Shown here piece by piece: positions 16,099-24,094 of a DNA stretch of 35,568 nt. The first letter of the stretch is position 1. The number at the start of each line of letters is the position of its first letter. The notes under the pieces were generated by a model. It made no database searches, was not told the origin of the DNA, and was given only the letters and a program-made list of their open reading frames with translations. The position numbers and the translations under genes are program-made. The DNA is from DAONDQ01 sp035402645. Lineage in GTDB: Bacteria; Cloacimonadota; Cloacimonadia; Cloacimonadales; DAONDQ01. Location of the stretch: the NCBI GenBank assembly GCA_035402645.1, contig DAONDQ010000015.1:1-35568 (forward strand). Reading direction: 5' to 3'.

Positions 16099-16222
16099 GT
16101 TATGTAGGGAATATGATGTTATGAATTATATGAAAATATCTACATTTACTATAACTAAAAAGGATATTCATGATTCAATTGGTAACAATAGAAACTACTT
16201 ATTGTTGTAAATAAAAAATAAA

Positions 16223-16251
16223 TAGACAATTTATCTGCGGAAAACAATAAT
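16223..16251 (+). promoter_or_regulatory. Sigma70-type promoter of the barrel gene
   Basis: TAGACA (16223-16228), 17-bp spacer, AATAAT (16246-16251): 5 of 6 in each hexamer with ideal spacing, followed by AAAGGAGGAA and the ATG at 16271. The leader would be short, about 13 bases. Confidence 0.6.
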
Positions 16252-16270
16252 ATCCACAAAGGAGGAACGT

Positions 16271-17140
16271 ATGAAGAAAGGATGTTTAATACTTATTGCA
16301 TTGTTTATGGTATTTATTAATCTTAGTGCAGAAAAACTCGATTGGGGCATTTTCGCTGGTCCAAATGTTTCCAATCTCTACGGAAATGACACTTCGTATG
16401 AGCTAATGTATCAGATTTATGCGAAAGATCTTGTTTTGAATGCCCCGGCAACAGAAATTGGGACATATTATGTGAAATCGGGTGATAGTAAGGCTAATTT
16501 AGGAGTATCAGTTGGTGCTTATGCTAATTTCCTTTTAAAGGATTATCTCAATAAGACAAATCAATTATACTTCAGACCTGAAATTGAATGGAAACTTGCC
16601 AAGATAAAATACAGTTTTGGCAATGAAGTCATTAATACTGGAATATTCGATCCGAGTTACTATGAAGAAAGCGATTTTCCTAACCCAAGTACTTTTAAAA
16701 ACACTACAACGTTTAATTATATCGAAATTCCATTATTATTAAAATATACTACGAGCGGAACTCTCCAAGATCCCTTGCCAACAAGCATGAACAAAGCTTT
16801 CATCGAATTCGGTCCATCCGTTGCGATTGCAATTTCTCAATCAGATAGTTATTCAACCGGTATGAAAAAAATAGAGGACTTTGCGAAACTTCTTGTTTCA
16901 CAAAGTGATTCTGAAATAAAATATTCATACACAAAAGAGAACACGACAGATAATTTTACTTCGTTCTCTATTGGTGTAACGGGTGGTTTTGGTTGGGAAT
17001 TCAATAATGTATTCGGTCCCAATGAAAATCCGTTATCTGTAGAGTTTCGTGGTGATTTTGGTTTAACTTCTTTTTCAGGAAATGATAATTTGGATACTAA
17101 GCTGTATTCAGTAAAATTCCTTCTTGGTTATCCTTTTTAA
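16271..17140 (+). CDS. PorT-like outer-membrane beta-barrel protein
   Basis: A 289-residue exported protein: signal peptide (1-20, INLSAEK), then strands alternating with turns typical of the PorT/OmpW-like barrel family of the Bacteroidota group (WGIFAGPNVSNLYG, LGVSVGAYANFLL, LYFRPEIEWKLAKIKY, FNYIEIPLLLKY, AFIEFGPSVAIAI, FSIGVTGGFGWEF) and a terminal aromatic in LLGYPF. Long Asp/Ser/Lys-rich loops would face outward. A canonical AAAGGAGG precedes the ATG. The gene stands alone between its own promoter and a strong terminator, in DNA visibly AT-richer than the neighbours, possibly acquired. The family includes a T9SS factor (PorT), but many paralogues have other roles, so no specific role is claimed. 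Confidence 0.75.
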   Translation: MKKGCLILIALFMVFINLSAEKLDWGIFAGPNVSNLYGNDTSYELMYQIYAKDLVLNAPATEIGTYYVKSGDSKANLGVSVGAYANFLLKDYLNKTNQLYFRPEIEWKLAKIKYSFGNEVINTGIFDPSYYEESDFPNPSTFKNTTTFNYIEIPLLLKYTTSGTLQDPLPTSMNKAFIEFGPSVAIAISQSDSYSTGMKKIEDFAKLLVSQSDSEIKYSYTKENTTDNFTSFSIGVTGGFGWEFNNVFGPNENPLSVEFRGDFGLTSFSGNDNLDTKLYSVKFLLGYPF

Positions 17141-17162
17141 AGAATAAACAAATTGGATGATT

Positions 17163-17190
17163 AAAAAGCCCATTTCATTATGGGCTTTTT
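17163..17190 (+). terminator. Intrinsic terminator after the barrel gene
   Basis: Perfect 11-bp stem AAAAAGCCCAT / ATGGGCTTTTT with loop TTCATT, ending in a T tract and symmetrical A tract, so it may act in both directions. Confidence 0.92.
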
Positions 17191-17434
17191 ATATTTTAGA
17201 ACCTATTGATCAAACTCAATCGAATATACTTCAAATTACACTTGAACCACTCGTCTTCTTTCAAAGATTCGTAAAATAGACCAATTCCCTGCTCCTTTCT
17301 TCAAATTCCTTGACATCACATTTTGAACTGCTTACGTACTGAATATTATTTAGTTAGAGAAAAAATACATTGCATAAATCGAACTTGTTAAAATTTTGAA
17401 CCAAATGCTTATGAATTCAAGAAAGGAGTGCGTT

Positions 17435-17809
17435 ATGTTTCACTTAGATGACATCCACCTGGAAAAAGCCAAGGAACTTGTATTGGCAAACCGTAAGAAG
17501 AAAAGTTGTAATACATGCTATGATCGTGGATACACAGGCATTACGCAGGAGAACACATTGTTGATTTGTCCGAAGTGCGTTGATGAAGAAAAAGCGATGA
17601 CCGCATGGAAGGAATATGTGGAGACGATCCCTGAATTGAAGGAGCATTTCCATGAATTGTTCGAAGAACATACAGAAGAAGCCTCTGTTCAGGAAAAGAA
17701 AGAGGAGCATCATATCACTCCTCATCATGAAGACAAGAAAACAAAGCCTAAATTCGCTGCCGGAGCACCTACACGCAGACCCGGCACACGGAAGGTCGGA
17801 GAAAGATAA
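17435..17809 (+). CDS. Small zinc-ribbon protein of unknown function, upstream of ileS
   Basis: A 124-residue cytosolic protein. Residues 24-48 hold two CXXC knuckles (C25/C28 and C45/C48) around YDRGYTGITQEN, resembling one zinc-binding unit of DnaJ-type CXXCXGXG repeats or rubredoxin-like ribbons. An acidic helical part (AWKEYVETIPELKEHFHELF) and a Lys/His/Arg-rich low-complexity tail follow (HHITPHHEDKKTKP; PTRRPGTRK), which suggests nucleic-acid or ribosome contact. ATG 17435 is chosen for AAAGGAG at 17423-17429; a TTG start at 17396 is less likely. It ends 3 bp before ileS, so both are likely cotranscribed. A TTGACA at 17310-17315 may belong to their promoter, but no good -10 follows. 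Family not recognised. Confidence 0.75.
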   Translation: MFHLDDIHLEKAKELVLANRKKKSCNTCYDRGYTGITQENTLLICPKCVDEEKAMTAWKEYVETIPELKEHFHELFEEHTEEASVQEKKEEHHITPHHEDKKTKPKFAAGAPTRRPGTRKVGER

Positions 17810-17812
17810 TAC

Positions 17813-20800
17813 ATGTACAAGACAATCGATCTAAAGGAAAAATCAGCTCATTTAGAAACAAGAGTGCGTGCCTATTGGAAGGCACACGAGATACCCGAGA
17901 AAAGTGTAAGTTTCCGTGAAGGGAAACCGCAGTTCATATTCTTTGAAGGACCGCCGACTGCCAATGGCAGACCGGGCATTCATCACAGGATGTCCCGTAC
18001 CCTAAAGGATATCGTATGCCGTTATAAGACCATGAGAGGATTCCAGGTGAAGAGAAAAGCCGGATGGGATACACATGGCTTGCCTGTTGAGATTGAAGTG
18101 GAAAAGGAACTTGGACTGAGCAACAAGAAAGATATAGAAGCATACGGAATCGAGCCTTTCAACAAGAAATGCAAGGAATCCGTATTCAAATATGAAAGCC
18201 TCTGGCGTGAAATGACCGAAGAGATGGGTTATTGGCTGGATATGGACCACCCCTACATCACACTGCAGAATAACTATATCGAATCCGTGTGGTGGCTTTT
18301 GAACCAGCTTTTCAAGAAAGACCTCATCTACAAGGGCTATAAGATCGTTCCTTATTGCCCAAGCTGCGGCACACCGCTGTCCAGTCATGAAGTCGCACAG
18401 GGATATCGTGATGTAGAAGACCCGTCGGTATTTGTGAAATTCAAATCCACACAGGAAGATAATACCTATTTCCTCGCCTGGACGACCACGCCCTGGACAT
18501 TGATCTCCAATGTGGCGCTGGCAGTGCATCCGGATGAGACGTATGTAAAAGTAAAGCACAATGACCAGATCCTCATCCTGGCAAAGGCAAGATTGTCTGT
18601 GCTGGATGGTGATTATGAGATAATCTCTGAATTCCAGGGCAAGACTCTGGAATATCATGGCTACGAACCGCTGTTCCGTTTTGTCGAACCTGACAAGAAG
18701 GCATGGTATGTCGGCTTGGCTGATTACGTCACGATGGAGGATGGAACAGGTATCGTTCATACGGCACCTGCATTCGGACAGGATGACTATTCGCTGGGTT
18801 TGAAATATGACCTTCCCTTCATTCAACCTGTGAATGAAGAAGGCAAATTCAATATAAAAGTAACTCCCTGGGCTGGCGTGTTTGTAAAAACCGCCGACAA
18901 GGATATCATTCGACATTTGAAGGAAACCGGAAGCCTATACAAGAGAACGCAGGTATTCCACAGTTATCCTCACTGCTGGCGTTGTGACAGTCCGCTAATC
19001 TATTACGCCCGTGAAAGCTGGTATATCCGTACAAGCGAATACAAGGAACTGATGTTGAAAAATAACGCATCAGTGAACTGGTTTCCGCCTTTTGTGGGTG
19101 AAAAGAGATTCGGTGAATGGCTCGAGAACAATGTGGACTGGGCTTTATCCCGTGACAGGTTCTGGGGAACACCTCTCAATATCTGGATCTGTGATGACTG
19201 CGGAAAGCTCGATTCGGTTGGTTCTATCGAAGAATTGAGAGAAAAAGGCAGATTGGCAGATGGCTACCATGTCCCGGAAGATATCGAGCTTCATAAGCCA
19301 TATATCGATAATGTGGAACTGAAATGCCCTTCCTGCAATGGCAAGATGCACCGCACCAGCGAAGTCATCGACTGCTGGTTTGATAGCGGTTCCATGCCGT
19401 TTGCGCAATGGCATTATCCCTTTGAGAATGCTGACATCTTCGAAAAGGAATTATTCCCTGCTGACTTCATCTCCGAGGGTATCGACCAGACTCGTGGATG
19501 GTTCTATACACTGCTGGCAATCTCCACGATGATCAAGGGTATTTCACCATTCAAGAACTGTCTCGTGAATGACCTGATCCTGGATAAGAACGGCATCAAG
19601 ATGAGCAAGTCCAAGGGCAATACCATCGACCCGATGCAACTGATGCAGCACTATGGAGCAGATGCCATCCGCTGGTACCTGATGGAAAACAGCAATCCAT
19701 GGCTGCCGAAGAGATTCGACACCAAGGGTGTGGAAGAGATCATCAGCAAGTTCATGGGAACACTGAAGAATGTCTATTCATTCTATATAACCTATGCCAA
19801 TATAGATAAATTCGATGCCAACAAGTACGAATTGCCGGTCAAGGATCTGACCGAGATCGATACTTGGGTGCTTTCTCGTCTTCATTCCGTTATCAAGGAT
19901 GTGAATGAATACAACGAGAGCTTTGAATTCACTCGTGCAGTCCGACTTATACAGGACTTTGTACTGGATGAACTTTCCAACTGGTATGTTCGCCGCAGCA
20001 GAAGAAGATTCTGGGCGATGGAACTCACCGAGGATAAAAAGAATGCCTATATCATCCTGCATTATCTCCTTACGCAGGTCTGCAGGCTGATCGCACCATT
20101 TACACCTTACCTTGCGGAAGACATCTATACGAACCTGACAGGAAAGGAAAGTGTTCACCTGACGGATTATCCGGTGTGGGATGACCATTACATCAAACCA
20201 GAACTGGAAAAAGAAATGAGGATGGTGATTGACCTTGTATCGCTTGGCAGGGCAGCAAGAAATACCTGCCAGATCAAGGTAAGACAGACACTGCAGTCCC
20301 TGTACGTTCCCATCAAGGCGAAGAAGGTTGCAGACCGTATGGAGGAATTGATCAAGGAAGAGATCAATGTGAAGGAAATCAAGTTCATCAAAGAGCATGA
20401 TGATTTCGTCCAATACGAGATAAAACCAAACTTCAAGGTCATGGGACCCAAGTTCGGCAAGCAGATGAAGCAGGTTGCTGATAAGCTTGCACAACTGGAT
20501 GCCGGTATGATCATGTCTTCATTCCAGGATGGTAATGCGTTTGAATTCGAGATGAACGGAGAGAAGCATTCCGTTACAGCAGAAGATCTGGCAGTCACTC
20601 TCAAGCAGCGTGAAGGCTTTGTTTTCGAGCAGTACAAGGACCTTTTCGTTGCCTTGGATACTACTCTTACCAGTGAACTGATTGAAGAAGGCTATGCACG
20701 TGAACTGGTCAATAAGATTCAGTTCACAAGAAAGGAACAGGATTTCGACATACTGGATAGAATCGAGATAGAATGGCATGGCGATGATGAAATAGAAGAT

Positions 20801-20941
20801 GTATTTGCGAAGCACGGAGACTATATTCGCGAAGAGACCCTGGCGAAGAAGATCACACGCCTGAGAGAGTCGGATGACACGATGAAGGCGTTTGACATCA
20901 ACGGCAAGCATGTGGTCATGCGGATTGACAGAATTAGTTGA
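17813..20941 (+). CDS. ileS: Isoleucyl-tRNA synthetase, type 2-like
   Basis: Charges tRNA-Ile with isoleucine in the cytosol; class Ia synthetase with 1042 residues. The catalytic HIGH-equivalent is in PTANGRPGIHH (residues 55-58 GIHH) and KMSKS is at 596-600. The insertion containing the CP1 editing domain includes AWTTTPWTL and GTGIVHTAPAFGQDDY; cysteine pairs occur at CPSCGTP, CWRCDSP, CDDCGKL and CPSCNGK. The GRPGIHH form and the long C-terminal region (about 200 residues, IKVRQTLQSL...) look like the eukaryote-like IleRS2 class, which is naturally less sensitive to mupirocin; this class call is from pattern memory. GGAGA precedes the ATG. Its 3' end is followed directly by a perfect inverted repeat. 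Confidence 0.96.
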   Translation: MYKTIDLKEKSAHLETRVRAYWKAHEIPEKSVSFREGKPQFIFFEGPPTANGRPGIHHRMSRTLKDIVCRYKTMRGFQVKRKAGWDTHGLPVEIEVEKELGLSNKKDIEAYGIEPFNKKCKESVFKYESLWREMTEEMGYWLDMDHPYITLQNNYIESVWWLLNQLFKKDLIYKGYKIVPYCPSCGTPLSSHEVAQGYRDVEDPSVFVKFKSTQEDNTYFLAWTTTPWTLISNVALAVHPDETYVKVKHNDQILILAKARLSVLDGDYEIISEFQGKTLEYHGYEPLFRFVEPDKKAWYVGLADYVTMEDGTGIVHTAPAFGQDDYSLGLKYDLPFIQPVNEEGKFNIKVTPWAGVFVKTADKDIIRHLKETGSLYKRTQVFHSYPHCWRCDSPLIYYARESWYIRTSEYKELMLKNNASVNWFPPFVGEKRFGEWLENNVDWALSRDRFWGTPLNIWICDDCGKLDSVGSIEELREKGRLADGYHVPEDIELHKPYIDNVELKCPSCNGKMHRTSEVIDCWFDSGSMPFAQWHYPFENADIFEKELFPADFISEGIDQTRGWFYTLLAISTMIKGISPFKNCLVNDLILDKNGIKMSKSKGNTIDPMQLMQHYGADAIRWYLMENSNPWLPKRFDTKGVEEIISKFMGTLKNVYSFYITYANIDKFDANKYELPVKDLTEIDTWVLSRLHSVIKDVNEYNESFEFTRAVRLIQDFVLDELSNWYVRRSRRRFWAMELTEDKKNAYIILHYLLTQVCRLIAPFTPYLAEDIYTNLTGKESVHLTDYPVWDDHYIKPELEKEMRMVIDLVSLGRAARNTCQIKVRQTLQSLYVPIKAKKVADRMEELIKEEINVKEIKFIKEHDDFVQYEIKPNFKVMGPKFGKQMKQVADKLAQLDAGMIMSSFQDGNAFEFEMNGEKHSVTAEDLAVTLKQREGFVFEQYKDLFVALDTTLTSELIEEGYARELVNKIQFTRKEQDFDILDRIEIEWHGDDEIEDVFAKHGDYIREETLAKKITRLRESDDTMKAFDINGKHVVMRIDRIS

Positions 20942-20947
20942 TGAGTA

Positions 20948-21028
20948 GACCCCCCTACCCCCCTTCTCAAGGGGGGATTTCAAAAGGTTTTACTTTTCTC
21001 CCCCCTTGAGAAGGGGGGTAGGGGGGTC
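20948..21028. repeat. Nested perfect inverted repeat (REP-doublet-like) after ileS
   Basis: Two perfectly complementary 29-bp arms (20948-20976 and 21000-21028) flank a 23-bp spacer. Each arm also folds alone: six C, TT, CTC or GAG, AA, six G, with an outer tail GACCCCCCTA. The geometry equals that of the GTAG elements here (tail outside, hairpin inside, inverted pair), but the GTAG foot is missing, so it is another family. It could also attenuate ileS readthrough into the next gene, although no T tract follows. Confidence 0.9.
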
Positions 21029-21066
21029 AAACATATATGGGAAGATACTAATGGAGCAAAGTTCAT

Positions 21067-21972
21067 ATGCAGGAATTTATTCATAAGATAGTTCCCATCA
21101 TACTGGCGTTCTTTCTTGGAATATTCATAAAGAAAATTAAACTGCTGAAGAAGGATGACGGACACCTGTTGCTGAAACTGGTGCTTTCCGTCACTCTTCC
21201 TGCATTGCAGATACTTTCCATCCTACGGCTTCAACTGACCTGGTCGTTGTTCTTTATCCCACTGATAGCACAGATGATCATTATCATCGTTTACTTCGTT
21301 TCTCTCGGCACAGGAAGACTCCTGAAACTCCCGAAAGGAACCATGGGAAGCTTCCTGGTGGGAACAATGATCATGAATACAAGTTTCTCGCTGCCTTTCT
21401 TTTTTGCAGCATTCGGGCAGGAGGGCTTTGCAAGGGCGACACTCTTCGATGTGGGAAACAGTTTCCTGATCTTCACATTCATTTACTATAATGCCATCAA
21501 ATATGGCGAGAACAGTCAGCATCATGCCAAAGTGGATTGGATCAAATTCCTGAAGCTTCCGCCCTTATGGGGGTTGGTGATTGGGGTTGTGATGCGCCTG
21601 GTGAATATACAGTTGCCTGAGATAGGAATGAATTTCCTGTCACTTGTGGGGAATCCAACAACACCGCTGATCATGATATCACTTGGTTTATTCTTTGAAC
21701 CGAAATTGAAGAATCTTGATAAGGCGTTACTGGCTATTTTCATAAGAATGGTCGGGGGATTGGGTTTGGGAATCCTGCTGAGTTCCCTTTTCCATTTGCA
21801 GGGAATGAATCGCACCATTGTGATTGCAAGTGCTTCCACTCCAATTGGATTCAATACCCTGATATTTGCCTCTTTAGAAGGAATGGATGAGGAGTTTGCC
21901 GCTACCTGCGTCTCGATATCCATTCTGATTGCAATCGTATATCTGCCTGCCGTGATCTATCTCTTTACCTGA
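21067..21972 (+). CDS. AEC-family (auxin efflux carrier-like) membrane transporter
   Basis: A 301-residue inner-membrane protein with about ten hydrophobic segments in two halves: IVPIILAFFLGIFIKKIKLL, LLKLVLSVTLPALQILSIL, then MNTSFSLPFFFAAFGQEG, DVGNSFLIFTFIYYN, and in the second half NPTTPLIMISLGLFF and ASASTPIGFNTLIFASLEG. The N...P motifs and G-N-S turn are typical of AEC/BASS-type carriers, which in bacteria export or import organic acids such as malate or malonate. GGAG lies about 10 bp before the ATG. It is separated from ileS by the inverted repeat and ends 1 bp from the stop of the convergent DUF2809 gene. The substrate cannot be predicted. Confidence 0.88.
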   Translation: MQEFIHKIVPIILAFFLGIFIKKIKLLKKDDGHLLLKLVLSVTLPALQILSILRLQLTWSLFFIPLIAQMIIIIVYFVSLGTGRLLKLPKGTMGSFLVGTMIMNTSFSLPFFFAAFGQEGFARATLFDVGNSFLIFTFIYYNAIKYGENSQHHAKVDWIKFLKLPPLWGLVIGVVMRLVNIQLPEIGMNFLSLVGNPTTPLIMISLGLFFEPKLKNLDKALLAIFIRMVGGLGLGILLSSLFHLQGMNRTIVIASASTPIGFNTLIFASLEGMDEEFAATCVSISILIAIVYLPAVIYLFT

Positions 21973-21973
21973 T

Positions 21974-22363
21974 CTATCTCGCCAACTGTCTGATCAATTT
22001 ATATCCAAGCCAACTACCAATTGCGTAATAAATAAAGTCTTTCCACTGGAATACTGTCCCAAAGAGTGCTCCACCTGCCTGAAAAGACCTTATTGTTGTG
22101 AGAAATGCAGGATGCCAGAGCTGAAGGAATTCAATGATGCAGCAGACAATGAAGACAACCAGGGCAATATCTTTGAATTTCCAGATACCCGGCAATGAAA
22201 GGACCAAGCACCAGAATATGGAATAAACGACGCCGCTGAGAGAACCATTGACCCATTCATGGAATGTCCCCTGGTAATACTTCGTTCCCATCCCGAGAAC
22301 AATGATAACAGACATAATCGCAAATGTATCGATTAATCGATGAGAATTCGATCTTCTACTCAT
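21974..22363 (-). CDS. DUF2809-like small membrane protein
   Basis: A 129-residue protein with four hydrophobic segments: TFAIMSVIIVLGMGTKYY, SGVVYSIFWCLVLSLPGIW, IALVVFIVCCIIEFLQLW and FIYYAIGSWLGYKLI. The pattern YSIFWCL, E-F-LQL, R-S, G..FQWKDFIYYAIG matches the DUF2809 family (VanZ-like small membrane proteins), function unknown. The start is the ATG complementary to 22361-22363, with GGGGA upstream; a longer upstream frame lacks support. It overlaps no gene but its stop is 1 bp from the stop of the AEC gene, and it is divergent from the sorting-domain gene at 22445. Confidence 0.75.
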   Translation of the reverse strand: MSRRSNSHRLIDTFAIMSVIIVLGMGTKYYQGTFHEWVNGSLSGVVYSIFWCLVLSLPGIWKFKDIALVVFIVCCIIEFLQLWHPAFLTTIRSFQAGGALFGTVFQWKDFIYYAIGSWLGYKLIRQLAR

Positions 22364-22391
22364 ACTATTTCCCCTTGCATCCTTATCAAGC

Positions 22392-22420
22392 TTGACAGAT
22401 TTACCATTTGAGTATATAAT
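22392..22420 (+). promoter_or_regulatory. Perfect-consensus sigma70 promoter
   Basis: TTGACA (22392-22397), exactly 17 bp, TATAAT (22415-22420), followed by GGAG and the ATG at 22445. Twelve of twelve consensus positions indicates a strong constitutive promoter and shows that the housekeeping sigma factor of this organism uses the classical signal rather than the Bacteroidota -33/-7 type. Confidence 0.9.
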
Positions 22421-22444
22421 AAAATAAAAATCATTGGAGTCAAG

Positions 22445-23395
22445 ATGAAACATTCAGTATTTTTAATTCTATTATTTTACCTTTGTCAACTATATTCCAC
22501 GACGATAACTAAAAGTGACTATGGATTTAGTGCAGGAAAAACACGTAACTTTAAGGAAGGATCTTGGAACCAGGCATCTACTGATCTCACCGAAGGAACC
22601 GGAAAGGTCTGGAATTTTACGACTCCTACGGCTGGTTATCAGAATAATACTTATCAAAATTGCAGCAATGTAGCAGGATTCCCCAATGCCAATCTGGTGC
22701 AGCAGTATTCACAACTGCTCAATGGTTATTCGGGAACAGGCAGTATGTATTACCAGGAAACAACTGATGATTTTCTACAGATTGGTTATACCGGCTCACC
22801 GAATCTGCTGTGGAACCCGAGTATACCCACAGGTCTTCCGCATTATCTGAACAAGACTTGGACAAGCACGAATACCTGGACCTACGGAACCTACGTAATT
22901 ACAGGCAAGGTCATTGCCGAAGGTTCATTAACAACTCATTGGGGAACACACCAGGCTGTTCTTGTTCGCTATTACTATACAACCACTTCCTTATCCTACT
23001 ATTGTTACCAATGGGAAACGAAGGAGTATGGAATCGAAGCTTATACAAATACGCTGAACGGGGGAATGCTCTATGTGTTGAATGAAGCAGAGCCGAATAG
23101 TGTCCCGAATTCAGATGCAACGGTGACTCCTTCTCCCTTCAATGTTACCGTCTATCCAAATCCCGCTCAGCGAGTTGTGAATCTTAAATTGAACAAAACA
23201 ACCGATGAACCTATTTCTCTCCAGATATATAACATCAGGGGGGAATTGGTACATTCAGAAAACAAAGTTCAAACAACTCAACTTCATTGGGATATGAAAG
23301 ACAGCAATGACAAAATTGTAAGTGCAGGCATCTATTTCTATAGGATTGAATCCGATAAACATATCATGAAAGGTTCTTTTGTCGTTATGAAATAA
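22445..23395 (+). CDS. Secreted protein with T9SS sorting domain, N-terminal part unrecognised
   Basis: A 316-residue protein with signal peptide (1-18, LYSTTI), a body of about 200 residues rich in Tyr, Trp, Thr and Asn without a family I recognise (GKVWNFTTPTAGYQNN, YYQETTDDFLQIGY, GSLTTHWGTHQAVLVRYYY), and a C-terminal sorting domain (VTVYPNPAQRVVNLKLN, LQIYNIRGELVHSEN, WDMKDSNDKIVSAGIYFYRI, GSFVVMK). It is likely surface-exposed or released. The gene has its own perfect promoter and GGAG ribosome-binding site, so it is probably strongly expressed. It faces the DUF2147 gene, with a shared hairpin between the two. Confidence 0.85.
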   Translation: MKHSVFLILLFYLCQLYSTTITKSDYGFSAGKTRNFKEGSWNQASTDLTEGTGKVWNFTTPTAGYQNNTYQNCSNVAGFPNANLVQQYSQLLNGYSGTGSMYYQETTDDFLQIGYTGSPNLLWNPSIPTGLPHYLNKTWTSTNTWTYGTYVITGKVIAEGSLTTHWGTHQAVLVRYYYTTTSLSYYCYQWETKEYGIEAYTNTLNGGMLYVLNEAEPNSVPNSDATVTPSPFNVTVYPNPAQRVVNLKLNKTTDEPISLQIYNIRGELVHSENKVQTTQLHWDMKDSNDKIVSAGIYFYRIESDKHIMKGSFVVMK

Positions 23396-23396
23396 A

Positions 23397-23424
23397 TGAA
23401 AGGCATCCATCAGGATGCCTTTCA
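23397..23424 (-). terminator. Hairpin between convergent genes, terminator for the minus strand
   Basis: Perfect 12-bp stem TGAAAGGCATCC / GGATGCCTTTCA with loop ATCA. On the minus strand it is followed by TTTATTTC, so it probably terminates the DUF2147 gene; on the plus strand an A-rich stretch follows, so there it can only protect the 3' end or act weakly. Confidence 0.8.
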
Positions 23425-23439
23425 CAAAAACAATTAGAA

Positions 23440-23880
23440 CTACTTAGCTCTCAACCAGGTTTCTGTTCTGCCGATCATGCTTATGCCTATGTAGCCTCGC
23501 AGAAGCATGGTATTATTATCTTTCAATTTGATATTGCATTTATAGGTATTCCCACTCTTGGGATCATAGATATTTCCCTTTCCCCATTCATTCGGCCCTT
23601 TTTGTATAAGATTCTCCATGATGATCATGCCCAATCTCTTCCTTGCTCTCAGTTCAGGTTTGGGATTCTTGGGATCTGACTTTTCCTTCCCGTTTTCATC
23701 CAAGGGAATCTTCAGCCAAGTAATCTTTCCACGGAACTCATTTCCCACCTTGTAGATCTCGACGGTGCTTTCCTTCCCGGCAGTCCACCAGGTTCCAATG
23801 ATGGAGTCGGAAGTCTTTGTTTCCTGGGCAAGAAGCAGTAATGGAATGAATAATAACAGCATGCAGATGTATATTTTCAT
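23440..23880 (-). CDS. DUF2147-family exported protein
   Basis: A 146-residue protein with signal peptide (MKIYICMLLLFIPLLLLAQ) and a full DUF2147 domain: SIIGTWWTAGKESTVEIYK, EFRGKITWLKIPLD, DPKNPKPELRARKRLGMII, WGKGNIYDPKSGNTYKC and MLLRGYIGISMIGRTETWLR. The family is a lipocalin-like small beta barrel, periplasmic, of unknown function. The start at complement 23878-23880 has GGAGGAA before it; upstream ATG codons are less well placed. TATAAT at 23954-23949 may be its -10. It is a single-gene unit convergent with the preceding sorting-domain gene. Confidence 0.88.
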   Translation of the reverse strand: MKIYICMLLLFIPLLLLAQETKTSDSIIGTWWTAGKESTVEIYKVGNEFRGKITWLKIPLDENGKEKSDPKNPKPELRARKRLGMIIMENLIQKGPNEWGKGNIYDPKSGNTYKCNIKLKDNNTMLLRGYIGISMIGRTETWLRAK

Positions 23881-23948
23881 ATGTTCCTCCATGTAATGAA
23901 TATGCTTCAAAATAGGTCATGAAGATTCTTTGTAAAGTTATATTTTGC

Positions 23949-23954
23949 ATTATA
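23949..23954 (-). promoter_or_regulatory. Possible -10 element of the DUF2147 gene
   Basis: TATAAT on the minus strand, about 70 bp upstream of the ATG. The -35 region at 17-18 bp spacing matches only 3 of 6 positions, so support rests on the -10 alone. Confidence 0.35.
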
Positions 23955-23985
23955 CTTGAATACATTGTGTGTACAAATTTTGAAA

Positions 23986-24016
23986 TTGACTTGATTTATC
24001 ATATTTTTTTTATAGC
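23986..24016 (+). promoter_or_regulatory. Possible promoter of the DUF2271 protein gene
   Basis: TTGACT (23986-23991; 5 of 6) and TATAGC (24011-24016; 4 of 6) with a long 19-bp spacer that contains a run of T. Tentative; the leader would be about 70 bases. Confidence 0.35.
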
Positions 24017-24094
24017 ACGGATTAGAGATTGCATCTCATAAACTGTTCTTTTAGAACCATGCAAATGCTGAATAAAATATGGAGAGTAGGCTTA

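Noticed and set aside
15904..16107. 67-residue open frame between the Ppx-like and barrel genes
   Set aside because: It crosses a promoter and the 11-bp array, lacks a Shine-Dalgarno and has no recognisable features.
18002..18916. 304-residue minus-strand open frame
   Set aside because: Antisense shadow of ileS; the plus-strand frame carries all synthetase motifs.
20519..21165. Minus-strand open frames starting or ending in PLEKGGRG / LPPFSRGE
   Set aside because: These peptides come from the perfect inverted repeat at 20948-21028 and from the antisense of ileS; no ribosome-binding site or family match.
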